Source: Rhynchopus euleeides
Taxonomy: Eukaryota > Euglenozoa > Diplonemea > Diplonemida > Diplonemidae
Length of the DNA stretch: 64,000 bases
NCBI GenBank assembly: GCA_963210315.1
Contig: OY723256.1
Span: forward strand, 930,001-994,000
Direction of reading: 5' to 3'
The position numbers were made by a program, and so were the translations under genes. Below are positions 30,577 through 43,224 of the stretch, piece after piece. The notes below the pieces were generated by a model. That model was not told the origin of the DNA. It ran no database searches and was given only the letters and a program-made list of their open reading frames with translations. The stretch's first letter is position 1. Every line of letters starts with the position of its first letter.

Positions 30577-31679
30577 AAAAACCCCCTCTTCGCCTGGTGG
30601 GGTGGGTGGTGAGGTGGGGAACAGTGCGGGCGCAGGGGGGTGGGAGGTGGCCTGATGCAAAGGGGGCTGATGGTCGGGAGGTGGGGGGGTGTCTGGCTTG
30701 TGTTCGTTCCGTTGGGTGCTCACTCTTTCGTGGGATAGGGTTAGTCTTGCTGTTGGTCCCGAGCACGGTCTCTGCACCCTGCTCCCAATCCTTGTGGGCT
30801 TGTGAGGGTCCTTGCTGAGTGCGGTCTGGAGGCTGTCAGTACCGTCGAGGTTCGTGCACAGACGGAACAAGAGGGAAACCCGCGACTCAATTGACTAAAC
30901 TTGACTTGGATTGACAAAATTTCCAGAACGGGTATTTTTTGTTCTTTTTATTCGGTACCTAGGGTACCCCGAGAGAATGCCTTAATCATCATCACAACCA
31001 GTCCATGCACCATGTGCTGCTCTTGGCATCAGAAGAGTCATCACGATTTTATTTGATCTGCATCCCGCATACCCCATTTTTTGTTTCGTTCGCTCTCAAC
31101 ACACACTGGGTGGTTCTGGTCGGATGCACCTGTTGCGTCGCTCCAACACCCGAGATAGCAGACGAAGCGGGGCAGGCAGTCTTTGCATAACAGGAACCCA
31201 TCTGCCTGTGCAACAGCTTGCCCAACCAAACCAAGAAGAGAACCAGCAATCACCACCCTTCCTTCTGCCATCTCGGTTGCCAAAGTCTTAACACATTATA
31301 CATCTAGGACTCAACTCATCTACTGAAGCGAAAGTGTGAACAATAACGGCCACCTGTTGCCGTAGTCACGACACATAAGCCCACACGCACTTGGGAAGCT
31401 TTTTTCGGAAAGTATCCAGCGCACCGAGTGATGCCTGCTGAAACACGCACACACACACACACCCTGTGGGTACCCAAGCACACCCAGGCCCACAGCAACA
31501 TACAACTACAAACCAAGATGCGAAACATCTCACAGACGGCATCATGAGAACCGGCGTGCGAACCGGCCCTTCCAAACCCACCGCATCTACCGTAATAACT
31601 CACCCCCCACAAACCAAACGATCCAACTCTACGGATGCCGCCACGTCTGGGCCGGGTATGCCTCTTCTGTAGCTCCGCC
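30577..31679. other. Intergenic, nothing firm
   Basis: A G-rich first part (30590-30690), then mixed sequence. A minus-strand frame at about 31041-31283 contains VVIAGSLLGLVGQAVAQADG, which could be coding, but it has no recognisable family and is not annotated. Confidence 0.45.
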
Positions 31680-32849
31680 TCAGCTCCTGCTGCAGCGGCT
31701 GCTCGATGCATCGGTCCATCCAGACCTCAGACCTGCGGACCGGCTCTGATACGGCCCACGCGACGGAGACCCGAGGGAGCTGCCGGTGCTGCCACGCGAT
31801 GTGCCGCAGGGCGGGGACCCTTTCATCAGCCAGTCGCAGAGACGCTCCTTCGCAAGCCGCGCCTCGGAGCGCGTCTCCCAGTCACCCTGCATATGCCGCA
31901 GCCTGCTGCGGATACTGGGCGGGGGCTGCCCCAAAGCATGCCCTGCCACCTCCGCCTCCGCCCCCGCCCCACTCTCTGCGGCAGGCGGCGGCCCGCAGAG
32001 AAAATCGCTCCGCACCTCGCCCCGCCAGCCACGCCTCTCGCTGGCCGGGCGCCCCCCCCACCGCCGCTCCGCCTCCGCCTCCACCTCCTCCGCCTCCGCA
32101 GCGCGGCGCGCGGCTCTCCTGCACTGGCTCCGGATCTCGACAGTCCTCAGGCGCACCTCCTCCAACTCACGCAGCAACGACTCGTTCTCCCCACGCGCCT
32201 CGAGCAACGTGCGCGACAGCGCCTCCTCTGTCCTCCCCAGTGAAGCAGCTGCCGACACGCCATCACGGGAGGATTCCACGCCGTGGTGGATGCGATGGGT
32301 GTCGGCACCCCCCGGCATGCCCTCCAGTTCCCCCCGGGCACCGGAATGTGCACGGGTTGAAGGGAGGCCCGAGAGAGAGCTGCTGCCACCATCTCGGCAC
32401 CTGCTGCCGCCTCTCTCGGCAGCCCCACGCGCACCACCCCTCGCCCCGCGGGGCGGGGAAGGGCTCCCCCCGGGCTCGGCTTGGGACCTCCCCGACCTCC
32501 CACCGCCGCAGCGCCAGGAGGAGCGTCCCAACGGATCCTCCGACACCCGCCAGGCGGGGGGGTTCTGCGAAGGGAAGTGCTGCTGCGCACCCCCTCTCTG
32601 ACGCACCTCCGCACTGCCTGTGGGGGACGGCGACGCAGAGGAGGAGAGGCAAGGCCGAAGAGGCGTGCAGCTCGAGCTCCCCCGGGCTGGGGGTCCGGCG
32701 GCGGGGGTGGGGGCGGTGGAGGTGTGTGGGAGCCCGGCACCGCCCATCGGCATGGGCACCGGGGCAGACTGCCTGGGGACAGGGAGGGCCCCATCGGCGG
32801 AGAGTGCCGGGGAGGGCAGCCCGGGTGGGGAGGGCGAGCCCTGAGGCAT
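31680..32849 (-). CDS. Hypothetical Pro/Ser-rich protein with a coiled coil
   Basis: About 389 residues from the ATG at 32849; another in-frame ATG lies at 32861. The first ~200 residues are Pro/Ser/Gly-rich and probably disordered. Around residues 215-275 an Arg/Glu-rich segment (EALSRTLLEARGENESLL, RTVEIRSQCRRAARRAAEAEE) is strongly helical with heptad-like spacing, hence a likely coiled coil. A more ordered C-terminal part follows (SIRSRLRHMQGDWETRSEAR). No enzymatic motif is recognised. C-rich stretches ending in CAG inside the 5' half could be splice acceptors, so the N-terminus is uncertain. The orientation agrees with its neighbours. Confidence 0.5.
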   Translation of the reverse strand: MPQGSPSPPGLPSPALSADGALPVPRQSAPVPMPMGGAGLPHTSTAPTPAAGPPARGSSSCTPLRPCLSSSASPSPTGSAEVRQRGGAQQHFPSQNPPAWRVSEDPLGRSSWRCGGGRSGRSQAEPGGSPSPPRGARGGARGAAERGGSRCRDGGSSSLSGLPSTRAHSGARGELEGMPGGADTHRIHHGVESSRDGVSAAASLGRTEEALSRTLLEARGENESLLRELEEVRLRTVEIRSQCRRAARRAAEAEEVEAEAERRWGGRPASERRGWRGEVRSDFLCGPPPAAESGAGAEAEVAGHALGQPPPSIRSRLRHMQGDWETRSEARLAKERLCDWLMKGSPPCGTSRGSTGSSLGSPSRGPYQSRSAGLRSGWTDASSSRCSRS

Positions 32850-35533
32850 CGCGGTGTGCATTGAGAAATGCAGAAGCAAAGAAGGGATCAGGGAGGGGGG
32901 AAGGGGGGGGGGGGGGACAGCCGCCCCCGTGCGTGAGCTGCCCTCTCTCCCCAGAGGGTGTGTGTGTGTGTTTTTGTTCTGTGTGTAGTAAGCTTAGTAT
33001 ATCGCTACCCGCTCACACCCTGCCCCACCCAAGAGGTTGTGGCGGGGGAGGGAGGGGGAGGGGAGGAGGGGGGGGGGACCCCGGGGGGGGGTGTGGGTCT
33101 GAGATGGATGGGTTGGGTGTGTGTTGTGAGTTGCTGCGTGGCTTATCCTCCTGCTGTGGCTGAGCCCGCCGATCCTCCCAACGCGGAAAGGTGGATGCAC
33201 TGTAGCTTTGCCGGCAGGGGGGAAATGGGGAGGGCGGGAGGGGGAGGAGGGGGGGGGGGGGGGCGCTGTGCACTGTGGCGTTTATTTGGCGAGCAATTTC
33301 TTTTAAAGTAACGGCGAAGGTCTGCCGCACAGGTTTTGCCGATTGGAGAAGACGGCCAATCCCACACCCCCCCACACCCCCCACCAACCCTCCCGCATGC
33401 GCATGAAGATTTTCTTTGCGGGAGTGTATAGACGGCAGGAGCTGATCACCACCTGGTCTTGATGTGATCTCCATTTGTCACGCACATTTGAACAGCTTTG
33501 AAAGGTGCCAGCCAGACACTCTCTCCCCACCCCCCACCCCCCCCACACACGGGGGCCGAGTCAGGGTTTTGACCAGGTGGTTGACCAGGCCAAAATTGAC
33601 CAGGTGGGTTGCAGGCCACTTTGCCCTGCACCCCTCCCAGCCCAGGGCCTGGTCATGACCAGGTCACTGACCAGGCCCTTTCTAGACCAGGGACAGGCCT
33701 GGTCAAACCCCTGACGAGCCACAGTGCACACCCATACTCACCCCACACCCCGCTCACCTTCCCGATCTCGACGACTGACTGACTGACGAATGAGACGAAC
33801 CAGCACCGGGGGAGCATCAGGGAAAGAACTCTATTGGGGATGCCCGATCCATGGTGGGTGGGAAATGGGGGAATGGGGGGGGCGGGGGGGGAAGACACCA
33901 CAGTTCTGCCCGGGGCGTATCCTGCCGAGCCTTTTGCAGAAACGATCGAACGCCGATTTGGCAACGCCCGGCGGCTGGCATGCAGAAGGCGATTTGATCG
34001 CGTTCTGCCGGATCTGCCGACCCAAGAATAACTGTGTTAACAACCAGGCAACTTCCTTGCCTGCGACTTTTTTTTGACTACGCTGCGAGGTCCAGCCTCT
34101 GGGGCTAGAGGTGAGATCGGGCTCCGCCTGACGATCGCATCTTCTGTTGCTGGACACTTCCTTACCCGCGCAGGCAATAAAAACCCACTGAATGTCGAGT
34201 GAGACAAAAAAGGGAGTGGAAAGGGGGGGGGGCAAAACGAGGTTTTTTTCCGATTAAGCTAAGCAGCCCAGCCCTACGAAAGAAAAAGACGAGACAAGGG
34301 CACTTCTTGCTTCTTGATGGAGAGAAGCCATACGCCCCAGCTGACTGTAGTGAGCATCGAACCCCGATGGAAGGAGGGAAAATGAAGGCAGCTCGCCTCT
34401 GCAGGCCTTGCATGTGCACATTCCTGCGGGTACCGGAATGCCATTGACGCACACAGCAAGGCACGCCGCTCTGCGAGTCTTGTCTATTTGAAGGCACCTT
34501 GTCTAAGAGAAACAGGCGCAGGCAAACCGTGCACATGAAGTGAAGGTATTTCTGGTACGGACTGGTTGCATCACTGCTGCCGTTGCCTATTTATGGGGCC
34601 GAGATCCTTAACAAGGATGTTGACGAAATCAACTTGGCAAAACACACCACCAAGGCCCTGGGGCGGCAGTGGGAAACCCTGTGAGAAGTGGGGGATGAAT
34701 TTGGGCTATGCTGCAGGCAGCTGTTGCGTGAGGTGGGATATATGGGTGCAACGCTTCGCTATCTTTGTACATAAAGAGAGGCAGATACTCACACAACACA
34801 CAGCACCACACCACACCACACAAGACTTGACACAACTATCAACAGACTGAGAACCACCAACACGACCTGTTAGGCCCAGCGACACTTCAAAGAATGCGCC
34901 AGGGCGGAGCGGGGCAAGGGGTGGGGTGGGGTCAGAGATGAATAAAGCCGACAATACAGAGTGAAATAGCAGAAAAAGAGAGGAAGCAAAAAACCCCCCC
35001 GGAAGGTATACGAAGAGCCGACAGAGGGGGGTGCGTGTGGGGCACCCTTACGCCAGGCTGCCCTCTGCCCACCTTTATGAATTTGACACAAATCGTGCCG
35101 CTGTACATATTTTTCGCCACGTTGCTCTGCAGAGAGAGAGAGAGAGAGAGAACTTGTTTTGTAATGTGTTTGTTGCGTGAGGTAGCTCCCCGGCACCTCC
35201 TGCAGACGCAGTGTGTGATATATGTGACGCACAAAACAAGATCTCTTCGCAACGCTACGCTATTGCGTCCCAAGAGAGCTGCAGAACCCAAAAGGAGGGT
35301 AACCTCTCTCTCTCTCTCCAGAAGTTTGCGGATTTGCAACCCCGGACCTTTCCGGAGGTGGCGCTTCATCGGTGCTCCTGCAAAACAGACACCCCCCCCC
35401 CCCCACCTCCCCCCCCCCCCTCCTCCTCCTCAGCCATCCGCGACTGCGTCACAGATTCACACAGCAGCAGCCGGGAGCGACCACCACACCCCCCTCCCCC
35501 CCTTTTTCCTCCATTTTCCCCATTTTCGTTCCA
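32850..35533. other. Intergenic region with G-tracts, microsatellites and a GACCAGG cluster
   Basis: No gene is supported. Notable: G runs at 32909-32922, 33068-33078 and 33249-33263; a cluster of eight GACCAGG/CCTGGTC sites at 33571-33704; a (GA)n microsatellite near 35131-35150; and C runs near 35392-35420 just past the end of the receptor gene. Confidence 0.5.
33571..33704. repeat. Cluster of GACCAGG motifs
   Basis: Six direct copies of GACCAGG (33571, 33583, 33598, 33657, 33669, 33685) and two inverted copies (33648, 33698) in 134 bp. They include the perfect 16-bp palindrome CCTGGTCATGACCAGG at 33648-33663. A further CCTGGTC lies near 33453. Such density suggests a protein-binding site cluster or a decayed minisatellite. 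Confidence 0.6.
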
Positions 35534-36734
35534 TCATATCATTATCTCCCCGGGCGACACGGGGTGTATCCCAGACGGCAGGTTTGGGTCATCGGGAGGG
35601 CCGCTGCCGCCGCTCCCACCACCGCCGCTCTGCGCACCACCACCACCACCACCCCCTCCATTCAACCCACTGCTGCTCCGCACTCCGCCGTGCCCCACCC
35701 AAGTCTGCGCACGGTGCTTCGGAGGCGGCGCGCCGGAGGGAGGGTTTGGGCGCTTCCCACCACCACCACCCCCTCCTCCACCACCACCTCCACCTCCCCC
35801 GGTCGCCACCACGGTACCACCCCCCATGCCTCCAAGACCCCCCAGCCCACCGCTCCGCCCCCTCCTGAGGGAGAAAGGGGGGGGTTGGCGGGGCTGGCCG
35901 ATCGTACTACCTCCTCCTCCTCCTCCATTTCCTCCACCCCCCACCGCAGCGTCAAACCCCCCTGGGAGCGTGGAGAGGCTGTCCTGGAGAGGGCTTAAGG
36001 GCCCCTGCCGGGGGCCCCCGCGCTGCTGCAGCTGGAGAACCTCGATGGAGGGGACGAAGGGAGGGGGTGGGGTGAAGACGCAGGGGCCGAGGCTCTCTGA
36101 GGAGTTCTGCGACGGAGGGGAGCAGGTTTTGTCCGGGGCGGTGCGGGGAACTCCTCCTCCAACCCCCGACACCGCTGGGGCTGCGGGAGGCGCAGCCCCT
36201 CCGCAGGTGCAGTCTCCGGGGGGGGAGGCAACGAGGGGGCCTCCGGGGAGAACCTCCTTAGGCTTCGCCCTCCCGCGGAGGAGAAGGGCAACCCCGCGGA
36301 AGATGATCGCCGCCAGGAAGAGCCCCCCACAGAAGACAAACACCCCGGAGAAGGACTGCAGCGTCAGCGCCTCCTCCCCTTCCGACTGTCCTTCTGAGGC
36401 GGCCTGCGTGCACACCCCAGTGAACCACTTCTCCTTTGCCTTCGTGAGGAATCCGTTCTCCCTCAGCCTCAGGATCTCCTGCGATAGCGGGCCGAGGTAA
36501 GGCGAACCCTTCGGGAGTGGGAGGCCCACGCCTCTCGCGTTCCACCCCTCCCCGCGGAGCTCGAAGGCGCAGGTGCCTGCTTTGGTACAGCCGTCTATCT
36601 TTGTCGTTGCAGCGGAGCTGCTGCCACCCTGCCCTCCTCCTCCGCTGTGCTTCGCAGCCTTCAGGATAAACGCGGTCCGCGGGGAGGCGGCAGCAGAGGA
36701 AATCGAAGAGGTTGTGGTTGCGGTTCGCCGGTTA

Positions 36735-36765
<31 letters not shown>

Positions 36766-38956
36766 AAACCGACTCGGGGGGGTCATATGGGTTCGCCGCG
36801 AAGAACTCCGCCCATATGCTGTCCTGCACGGTCGCGACGATTGTGCCATCGAATGTCTCCTTATCTCCATCACCGGAGGGGATGGGATGGTACGTCTTCC
36901 CCATCTCATTCTCCCACCACTGCGCATTGACAGTGTCGGGCGTGATGCCTATAAGACTCCTCATGGAGGTGTCATCCAGCACATCCTGCATCGAGTCTAA
37001 AGGGTATATCCCTGGCCTCAGTGACAGATAAGCAGCGAGCTGTGCGGTGTAAGTCGTGATGGTGAGCAACGCCAGCCAATGCAGCCCCAGACCCATGATC
37101 CTCCCGGCGCGGGTGATGGGCTCCGAGGAGTGGAGCTGGACGAAGGCGGTGCAGACAAACCAGATGGAGTTCTCTATCCCGTGGGAGACCTTCTCCGGGA
37201 CATATGACTCTGCATAACCACGCTCTGAGAGGGGCACAGCAAGGCAGCCTCTTTCGAGAGACCAGAAGATGAAGGCGCTGATGAGGGTTGTCGCCCCCAG
37301 GGCCAGCCACACTCCGAGGCTGAATGGGTCGAGGAACCGCCACATCGACGACTCCTGCGCGGGGCTGCGTATCATCAGGATGCTCTTCGTCTCCATATAG
37401 GGCTGTGTGAAGTCAACCAGCCTCTCCCTCTGCTGCGTAATGCCTGTGTCGGCAGCCTGCATGTCGTACTCCCCGTTTGACACCTTCACGACACCGCCCT
37501 GCCACCCACCCTTCTGATACGTCGGGGTGTAGGTAAATTCCAACCTCTTCGCCAGCTCGTCAACCAGATCCACAACCAGGCCACGGTATTCCCCGGTGGC
37601 CTTGTCACGAAAGACAAACGGCTCGAATTCAATAAAGAGAATTTTGAGATCTCTCCCCCTGATCAAATCCCTCGCACTGGGGGCTAAACCACCTCTCCAT
37701 GTGATGGCGTCAGGCCCACCCCCGGGGGCGACCTCAGCAGAAGGGCTCTGTGTGGAGAAGTATGCCGCATCCTTCCAATAAACTTCAGACCCTCTGCGTG
37801 CTGCGTTCTGCATCTTGAAGACTGCGGGTGCAGAGGAGGAGCCGTTAACAACCCCGCTCGCGCCTCTAAATGCGGCGGCTTCAATGGTAGCGATAACGTT
37901 ATCCCCGAGGGGCCAGGAGGCCTGGGGCCTGACACAGGCAATCGGGGAGGGGGGGGCGAGGGCTGACGCGTTCACTACAGACTCGAGGAGGAGCCACACC
38001 GCGTCGAAGATCCTTGCGGATCGCAGGGCGCGGGGCGAGTCGTAGTGCTGCGACATCCCGGAGGCAGCCTGCCACGCCTGGCTGTGCGAAGGCGCTGCCT
38101 GCTCTGGGTTCTCCCGTATGGCGAACAGCCCCTCCATCTTCTGCAGGTCAATCCCTGCGGCATACATCGCCTCTGTGGATCCCGTCGACAGCAGCCACAC
38201 CCTCCCCGCCTTCATCGCAGTGGCATGCGACGCCGCAGCCTCCAGGGTCGACACAACCCCGCCACCCACACCCACAACCAACACCATCTGGATGAGCTTC
38301 GCCTCCATCTCAGAAAACACGCCTGCCGCAAGCTGTGAGTCAGTCGGCGTGTCTGAGGGTATCTTGAGGAGCCATATCTTCGCCTGTTCCAACGAGAGCT
38401 CCGACATCACACGGTGGGCCTGGTCGACCCCATTCGGGAGGGCAAGGAGGGCGACGCGCAGGTCTGCGAAGAAGGAGAGTGATGTGAATGCTGCCATAGC
38501 CTGCGCTTCCTGGATAACGGTAGGGGATAGCCTCCTGAAGTAGCGCATGTTGTCGCTGAGGGACTCGCCCTTCAGGAGGTCTGTTGCGGCAGGGGAGATG
38601 AGCGGGATGCGGTACTGTGCGCACGCCTTCGCGGTGTATGTCGCAGCCCCAGCATCGAGCGGGCCGATAAACCCAGAAAAACCCCCCCGGGTGACAAACC
38701 CGCATATCGCACGGAAGGCTGCCTGAGGGGTCTTGTCTGAATCAAACCTCGCTTCAACCTCTACAGCAACACCGGGGTGTTTTGCCCTGAAAGCTTCGAC
38801 AGCGCTGGATACCACACGGGCATACTCCGCGCTGTCTGATGAGAGCGGCCACAGCGCAGCAATCTTCAACCCACCCACCCCGCCTGGAGCGAGCAGCAGC
38901 AGCAGCAACACCAGCAACATCAGCAGTTTGGCGGCAGGCCGTTGGGGTACACCCAT
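35534..38956 (-). CDS. Ionotropic glutamate receptor-like ligand-gated channel subunit
   Basis: A 1140-residue membrane protein with the full iGluR plan. It has a signal peptide (1-29), an amino-terminal type-I periplasmic-binding domain (about 30-400), ligand-binding S1 (about 438-530, with GLVVDLVDELAKRL and TGITQQRERLVDFTQPY), M1 (about 547-566), a pore loop (about 595-612) and M3 (about 620-646). M3 contains TYTAQLAAYL, the counterpart of the SYTANLAAF gating motif. S2 (about 650-850) ends in GVGLPLPKGSPY and LRENGFLTKAKEKW; M4 is at about 872-893. The TxxR motif that contacts the ligand alpha-carboxylate is present (TQQR, 507-510). Unusual features are a ~65-residue Ser/Thr/Gly-rich insertion in S2 (about 726-790), partly encoded by an AGC microsatellite near 36736-36766, and a ~245-residue Pro/Gly-rich cytoplasmic tail. 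Ligand and ion selectivity are unknown. No intron is needed. Start: ATG 38956. Confidence 0.92.
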
Positions 38957-40880
38957 GCTTGCATGTGTAGCTGGGGGCTGGGGGAGGGGGGAGTGGGGAA
39001 GAGTGCGGCCGGGGGACAGCAGGGTGTCCCCTTAAGTTCTCCGGAGGGAGAGAGGGGGGGAGGGGAGGGTGTGTGTTGTTGTGTTGGGCCTGTTGTGGAG
39101 AATGTGGGGTGTGTGTGATGCGTGTGGTGAAACTAGTGGTTCCCGCCAGACGGCATTCAGGTGGGGGTGGGTCACTCTGATGCAACAATGGATGGGTGAG
39201 GACGGGGGAGGAGGAGGGGGGTGGGGGGGATGGCTGGCTTGCAGTCACACTGCCGATACGCACGGCGGCTCCTCCCCCGTGAGGAAACGGTTGTCCTGTT
39301 TGAGCCCATCCCGGTTTCCAAAAGAAAAACTTGCACGCCACATCGTGCAAAAAAAATGCGAAAAAAAGAAGAAGAAGAAGATAGGCAGTGCGGAAAGGAG
39401 GGAGGATGCAGCTTCCTTTGACTTTTGGTGCAGAAGCACAGCTGACCACCCCACACCACCCCCCCCCCCCCCCCCCACTGCCCTCGAGCAGTTGGCAACC
39501 TCGTCGAGGCACTGCACGTCGTATTGAGCGAACCCGGGGCTAGGGAGGAAGTGGGGTCCCGCACGGCGTAGCGACCGTGCGGTGTCAATTTTACTGCCCC
39601 ACTGGCGAGATTGAAGGAGTGTGTGTGTGGGAGAGGGAAGGAGGGAGGGAGGGCAGGGGGGGGGGGGGGGGGGCGGGCTGCTTGTGCTGTCCACAACACC
39701 CCCCGCAAAAATCCCGCCCTCTCCGAAGCAGGAGAAAAAAAACTCGTTTTGTGTTTGTTTTGGCACAGTGCAGCAACGGAAAGGCCAGGTCTTCCCGGAG
39801 CACGAAGGGCGGATAGGGGGGGGGGGATTGAGGGGTGCACGGGGGGAGGGGGGGTCGGTTAAGACCCCCCCTCCCCTCCACCACCCTCCACACCCTCGCA
39901 CGGCAGAGGGCGCGGGTTGAGGCCACGGCACAAGAGGCAAGTCAGCCTTGGTGCACGCAGTGGTGCTAACCAGGCCCTTTGGCGTTTTTTTGACGTTATT
40001 TTTCTGGATTCTAAAGGAGGGGGGGGGGTGGTGGGCGGAGAGTGCAGATAGCAGGAAACCAGCAAGAGACCACACCCCCCCCCCCCTCCCACACCCCACC
40101 CCCCTCCGGCACAGAGAGCCGAATCGGGGAGTCGCGAAGAAAGAAGGGGACAAGCGTGAGTGTTGTTTCGGGGCAGACGGCATCCCGCCTGCTGTATATA
40201 GCGACCGGACTGTGGCGTTCACAACGGGACGACTGGTGGGGGTTTTCCCACCTCCCCTACCCCAGGTTGGGCGCAGCACAGACACCAGCTGATGTGCACG
40301 GGCTGGTGGCAGGGCCTGCCTTCGAAACACGATTTGGGGTGTGCTGTTTAAATGTGAGGGTGGGGGGGTGGGGGGGAGCTGCCCACACAACGCTCCATAG
40401 AGGAGCCCTGTTTGGTTGAGTGCACTACGCACTACCGTGGGAGAACCGTGCCTGCATGTGGCGCGCAGTGCCACAGGTATTCTGCACACCCCGTCTCCCC
40501 GCAACCACAGGCGGTGGGGAAATAGAGACATTCAATTTACCGAGCAACAAAAAAAAGGAGCGGGCAAGACAGAACCATGGGTTTTTTTTGGAGCGGGGGG
40601 GGACCAGACATAGACAGGATGCACACAAAATCCCCACTCCACCCCGATCACCGATCACCTGTTGTGAAGTGCGGCACAGAAAAATATGGCAGTCGAAGAG
40701 AAGGGATGTGGCAACGTTTTCTTTGCCCCATTTTTTCGAGATGTGTGTATGGTGTGCCCGGGAAGGAAGGGGTCCCTCCTCGAGAGACTCTCTCTGCTGT
40801 GTAGCGCGAGCCGTGGCTCGACCACGTTCGTTTTGTTGCGTGTGTTGTAGAAAAAAATGCATGAAGAACCACGAATCAGA
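38957..40880. other. Intergenic, G/C-homopolymer-rich
   Basis: No gene is supported. Long homopolymers include C18 at 39459-39476 and G18 at 39656-39673, plus G runs near 39820 and 40020 and C runs near 40076-40087. A minus-strand open frame of ~430 codons crosses these runs and is low complexity; I reject it as a gene. Confidence 0.5.
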
Positions 40881-41144
40881 TTAAAAGAATGAATCTCTGA
40901 CAGAGTGAAGCAAAACAACTGACGACTTGGTCTCTTCTGATCCGAACACTTTTTTATCGCACAGGGGACTTTGCCCCTTCTTCAGTGGGCAGCTTCGGGA
41001 CCCCGCTGATACTGCTGTCATCTTCGACAAAAACCCCCTTGGGTTGTACATATCCAGAACAGCAGGGATGCATCCAAAGGTGATCGATTCACTTTGCCCT
41101 TTCAGCATCACAAGACACGCACCATCAGCAGACATGTTCTCCAC
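40881..41144 (-). other. Possible coding fragment, unrecognised
   Basis: A minus-strand frame of 87 codons reads like folded protein, for example MLKGQSESITFGCIPAVLDM and NPRGFLSKMTAVSAG. It has no recognisable domain. It could be an exon of a multi-exon gene, a gene relic, or chance. Confidence 0.2.
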
Positions 41145-43224
41145 AAGATAACCTCCCCAGCATCTGGAGGAAACTGCCTGAATAGATCATACGGGAATGA
41201 GAAGATACAATGAAGTCGAAGAGAATACTTATGACGGAACATCTTTTAGCACAACGCTCAGGAGGCAGGAAACGGGGGAGGAGAGGGTGGCGATGGAGCA
41301 CCTGGCACGTGGCACGAGGCCCAGGGATATCTCGATCGGCGTTGAGCAGAGCCACGAGCGTGGCCTTTCAGTGAGACCACTCATGGGGAAGAGGGGGGGA
41401 GGGGGAAGGAGGGGGGCGGCTGGGAACGCAGTGCTGTTCCACAACCAACCCTTCAGGAAGCCCACAGAAACTTGCCTGGGCCGCACATCCCAGGTTATAC
41501 CGGATGTAACGCAGGGTCACTTTGTGGGAGCCTGGTGACGGAAACAATAAAAACAGCTAAAAAAAGATCATGGTCGTTCAAATCGTTGAACAGCCTCCGG
41601 ATGAACATCAACGGCCCCGGACAAGATCAACATGTGGACAGAATCGCTGTTGACCGATTGTGAGGCGCCTTTGAGTCCACCCCACCCATCCCACAATAAT
41701 TCCTCATCACAGACGGGGGGAAATGGTGGACAGTATGGTCTCCAAAGGCCTCTAAAGAGTGCCTCTGAAAAGGCCGACTTTACGGTGCTCCTTTGTGTTG
41801 TTCTTACAAGGGTTTCAGGGAGAGGGGCGTCATATATTCATTGCCTCCACTGGAAGCGGAGGGAGGGAAATGGCAGGGGGTGAAGGGGCGGTTAGATTCT
41901 TTTGTGAAAAAAATGGAATTTTTTGCAACAAAGGTTTCACTTCTTCATCGGGGGAGGGGGGGAGGGCGTTGGACGCCGTAAGGGGAGGATGGGAGCAATA
42001 CAGCACGAATATGTGCCTTGCCACCTTTTTTTTCGAATGGCCAACAAAGCCTTTGTTGGCGAGGGGGTGGCCCAGGCCACTCCCGATGTTCACAATTTTG
42101 GTGTGCATATGGGTGGAACGTTTAATGCCAACCCACCTCCTCCCCTCCCTTCCCGCCTTCCGAATTCTAGCGGGAGACTTTGTGGCGTAACACTTTCTCG
42201 GGGGACCTCGTGGTTCTCTCAGCTGACCAGCTGTTGAGCGCGATTGATTCCGATCACGAAACCCGCAGTAACGAGTGGAGGAGGAAGAGGGGGGGGGGGT
42301 CGGTTGATGTTGAACGTTCCATCCCAAACATGCATATTTCCAGAAGTAATATTGATCCCAATCTCGTGGATTCGACAGTCTAGGTTTTGTTGTGTTTTGT
42401 GTCACCAAGTTGAAACAGAATTTTCAGTTCTTCCCACCTCCCGCCATTTCCCGTTTTCGTTCTTCTGAAGGGGGCCGCCTTCGTTTTGTGCGCACCTCTG
42501 CCTGTAGGAGTGGCTATACGTGCGCTGCCGACATCTTTCTTTTTGACCGTGACCTGAGGCAGGTTCTAGCAAAAGGGGGGGATGGGGAGGTACCATAAAC
42601 AAACAAAGAGGGCAAAGTAAGGGGGTGGAGGTGGGGAACATACGCCACAGTACCAAAGGAGACGAATCAAGAGAACTCGCTCGGCTGTGGGTCCGGCCAC
42701 AACCCGGCACACACAACGGACTGAGTATGCCACAACAAAACTACTTGTCTTTTCAAGAATAAACGGGGCCGAAGAGGGGGGTTTGTTTGTCGAGAGTGAA
42801 GGAAAAGTCAAATCTCCCAGCACCTTCTCGCAATGTTTGTCCAGGGGGGAGGGGGCAGGGGATGACAGGGTTTGCTACGGGCGGAGTGGTGGTGGTTGCG
42901 GGTTGTGATTCAGTGGCAAAAGACCACCCCCCCCCGGGCCCCCCCCACCCCCCGAATGGCATGCGTCGGCTTTTACCTCTCGCTAACCACTATTTGGTCT
43001 CAGCCATGACCCACACCCAGTTATGCTTTTTGCTTTTTGCGCAACCTGGCTCGATTCTCCGGGGTCTGCCACCACACCGATTGGCCCCGTTTAGCGCCGT
43101 ATTCTGTCTGTCTCTCTCCCTCTTTTGAATTCTTGTTCTCGCTGGAGTAGCCCAACAACAACAACAACAAGAACAGCACAGCACAGCCCAACAGAGCTGC
43201 AGACCAGTCTTGACATCCGTATCA
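41145..43224. other. Intergenic, nothing recognised
   Basis: About 2 kb with no supported gene. G-rich runs occur near 41395, 41950 and 42290, and a C run near 42927-42952. Ends at the tail of the LINE copy. Confidence 0.45.

Noticed and set aside
35211..36500. Plus-strand frames over the 3' part of the receptor gene
   Set aside because: Pro-rich shadows of the Gly/Pro-rich cytoplasmic tail of the iGluR-like protein.
39245..40531. Minus-strand frame of ~428 codons
   Set aside because: It crosses 18-nt G/C homopolymers and low-complexity DNA and encodes Pro/Gly runs without any domain.
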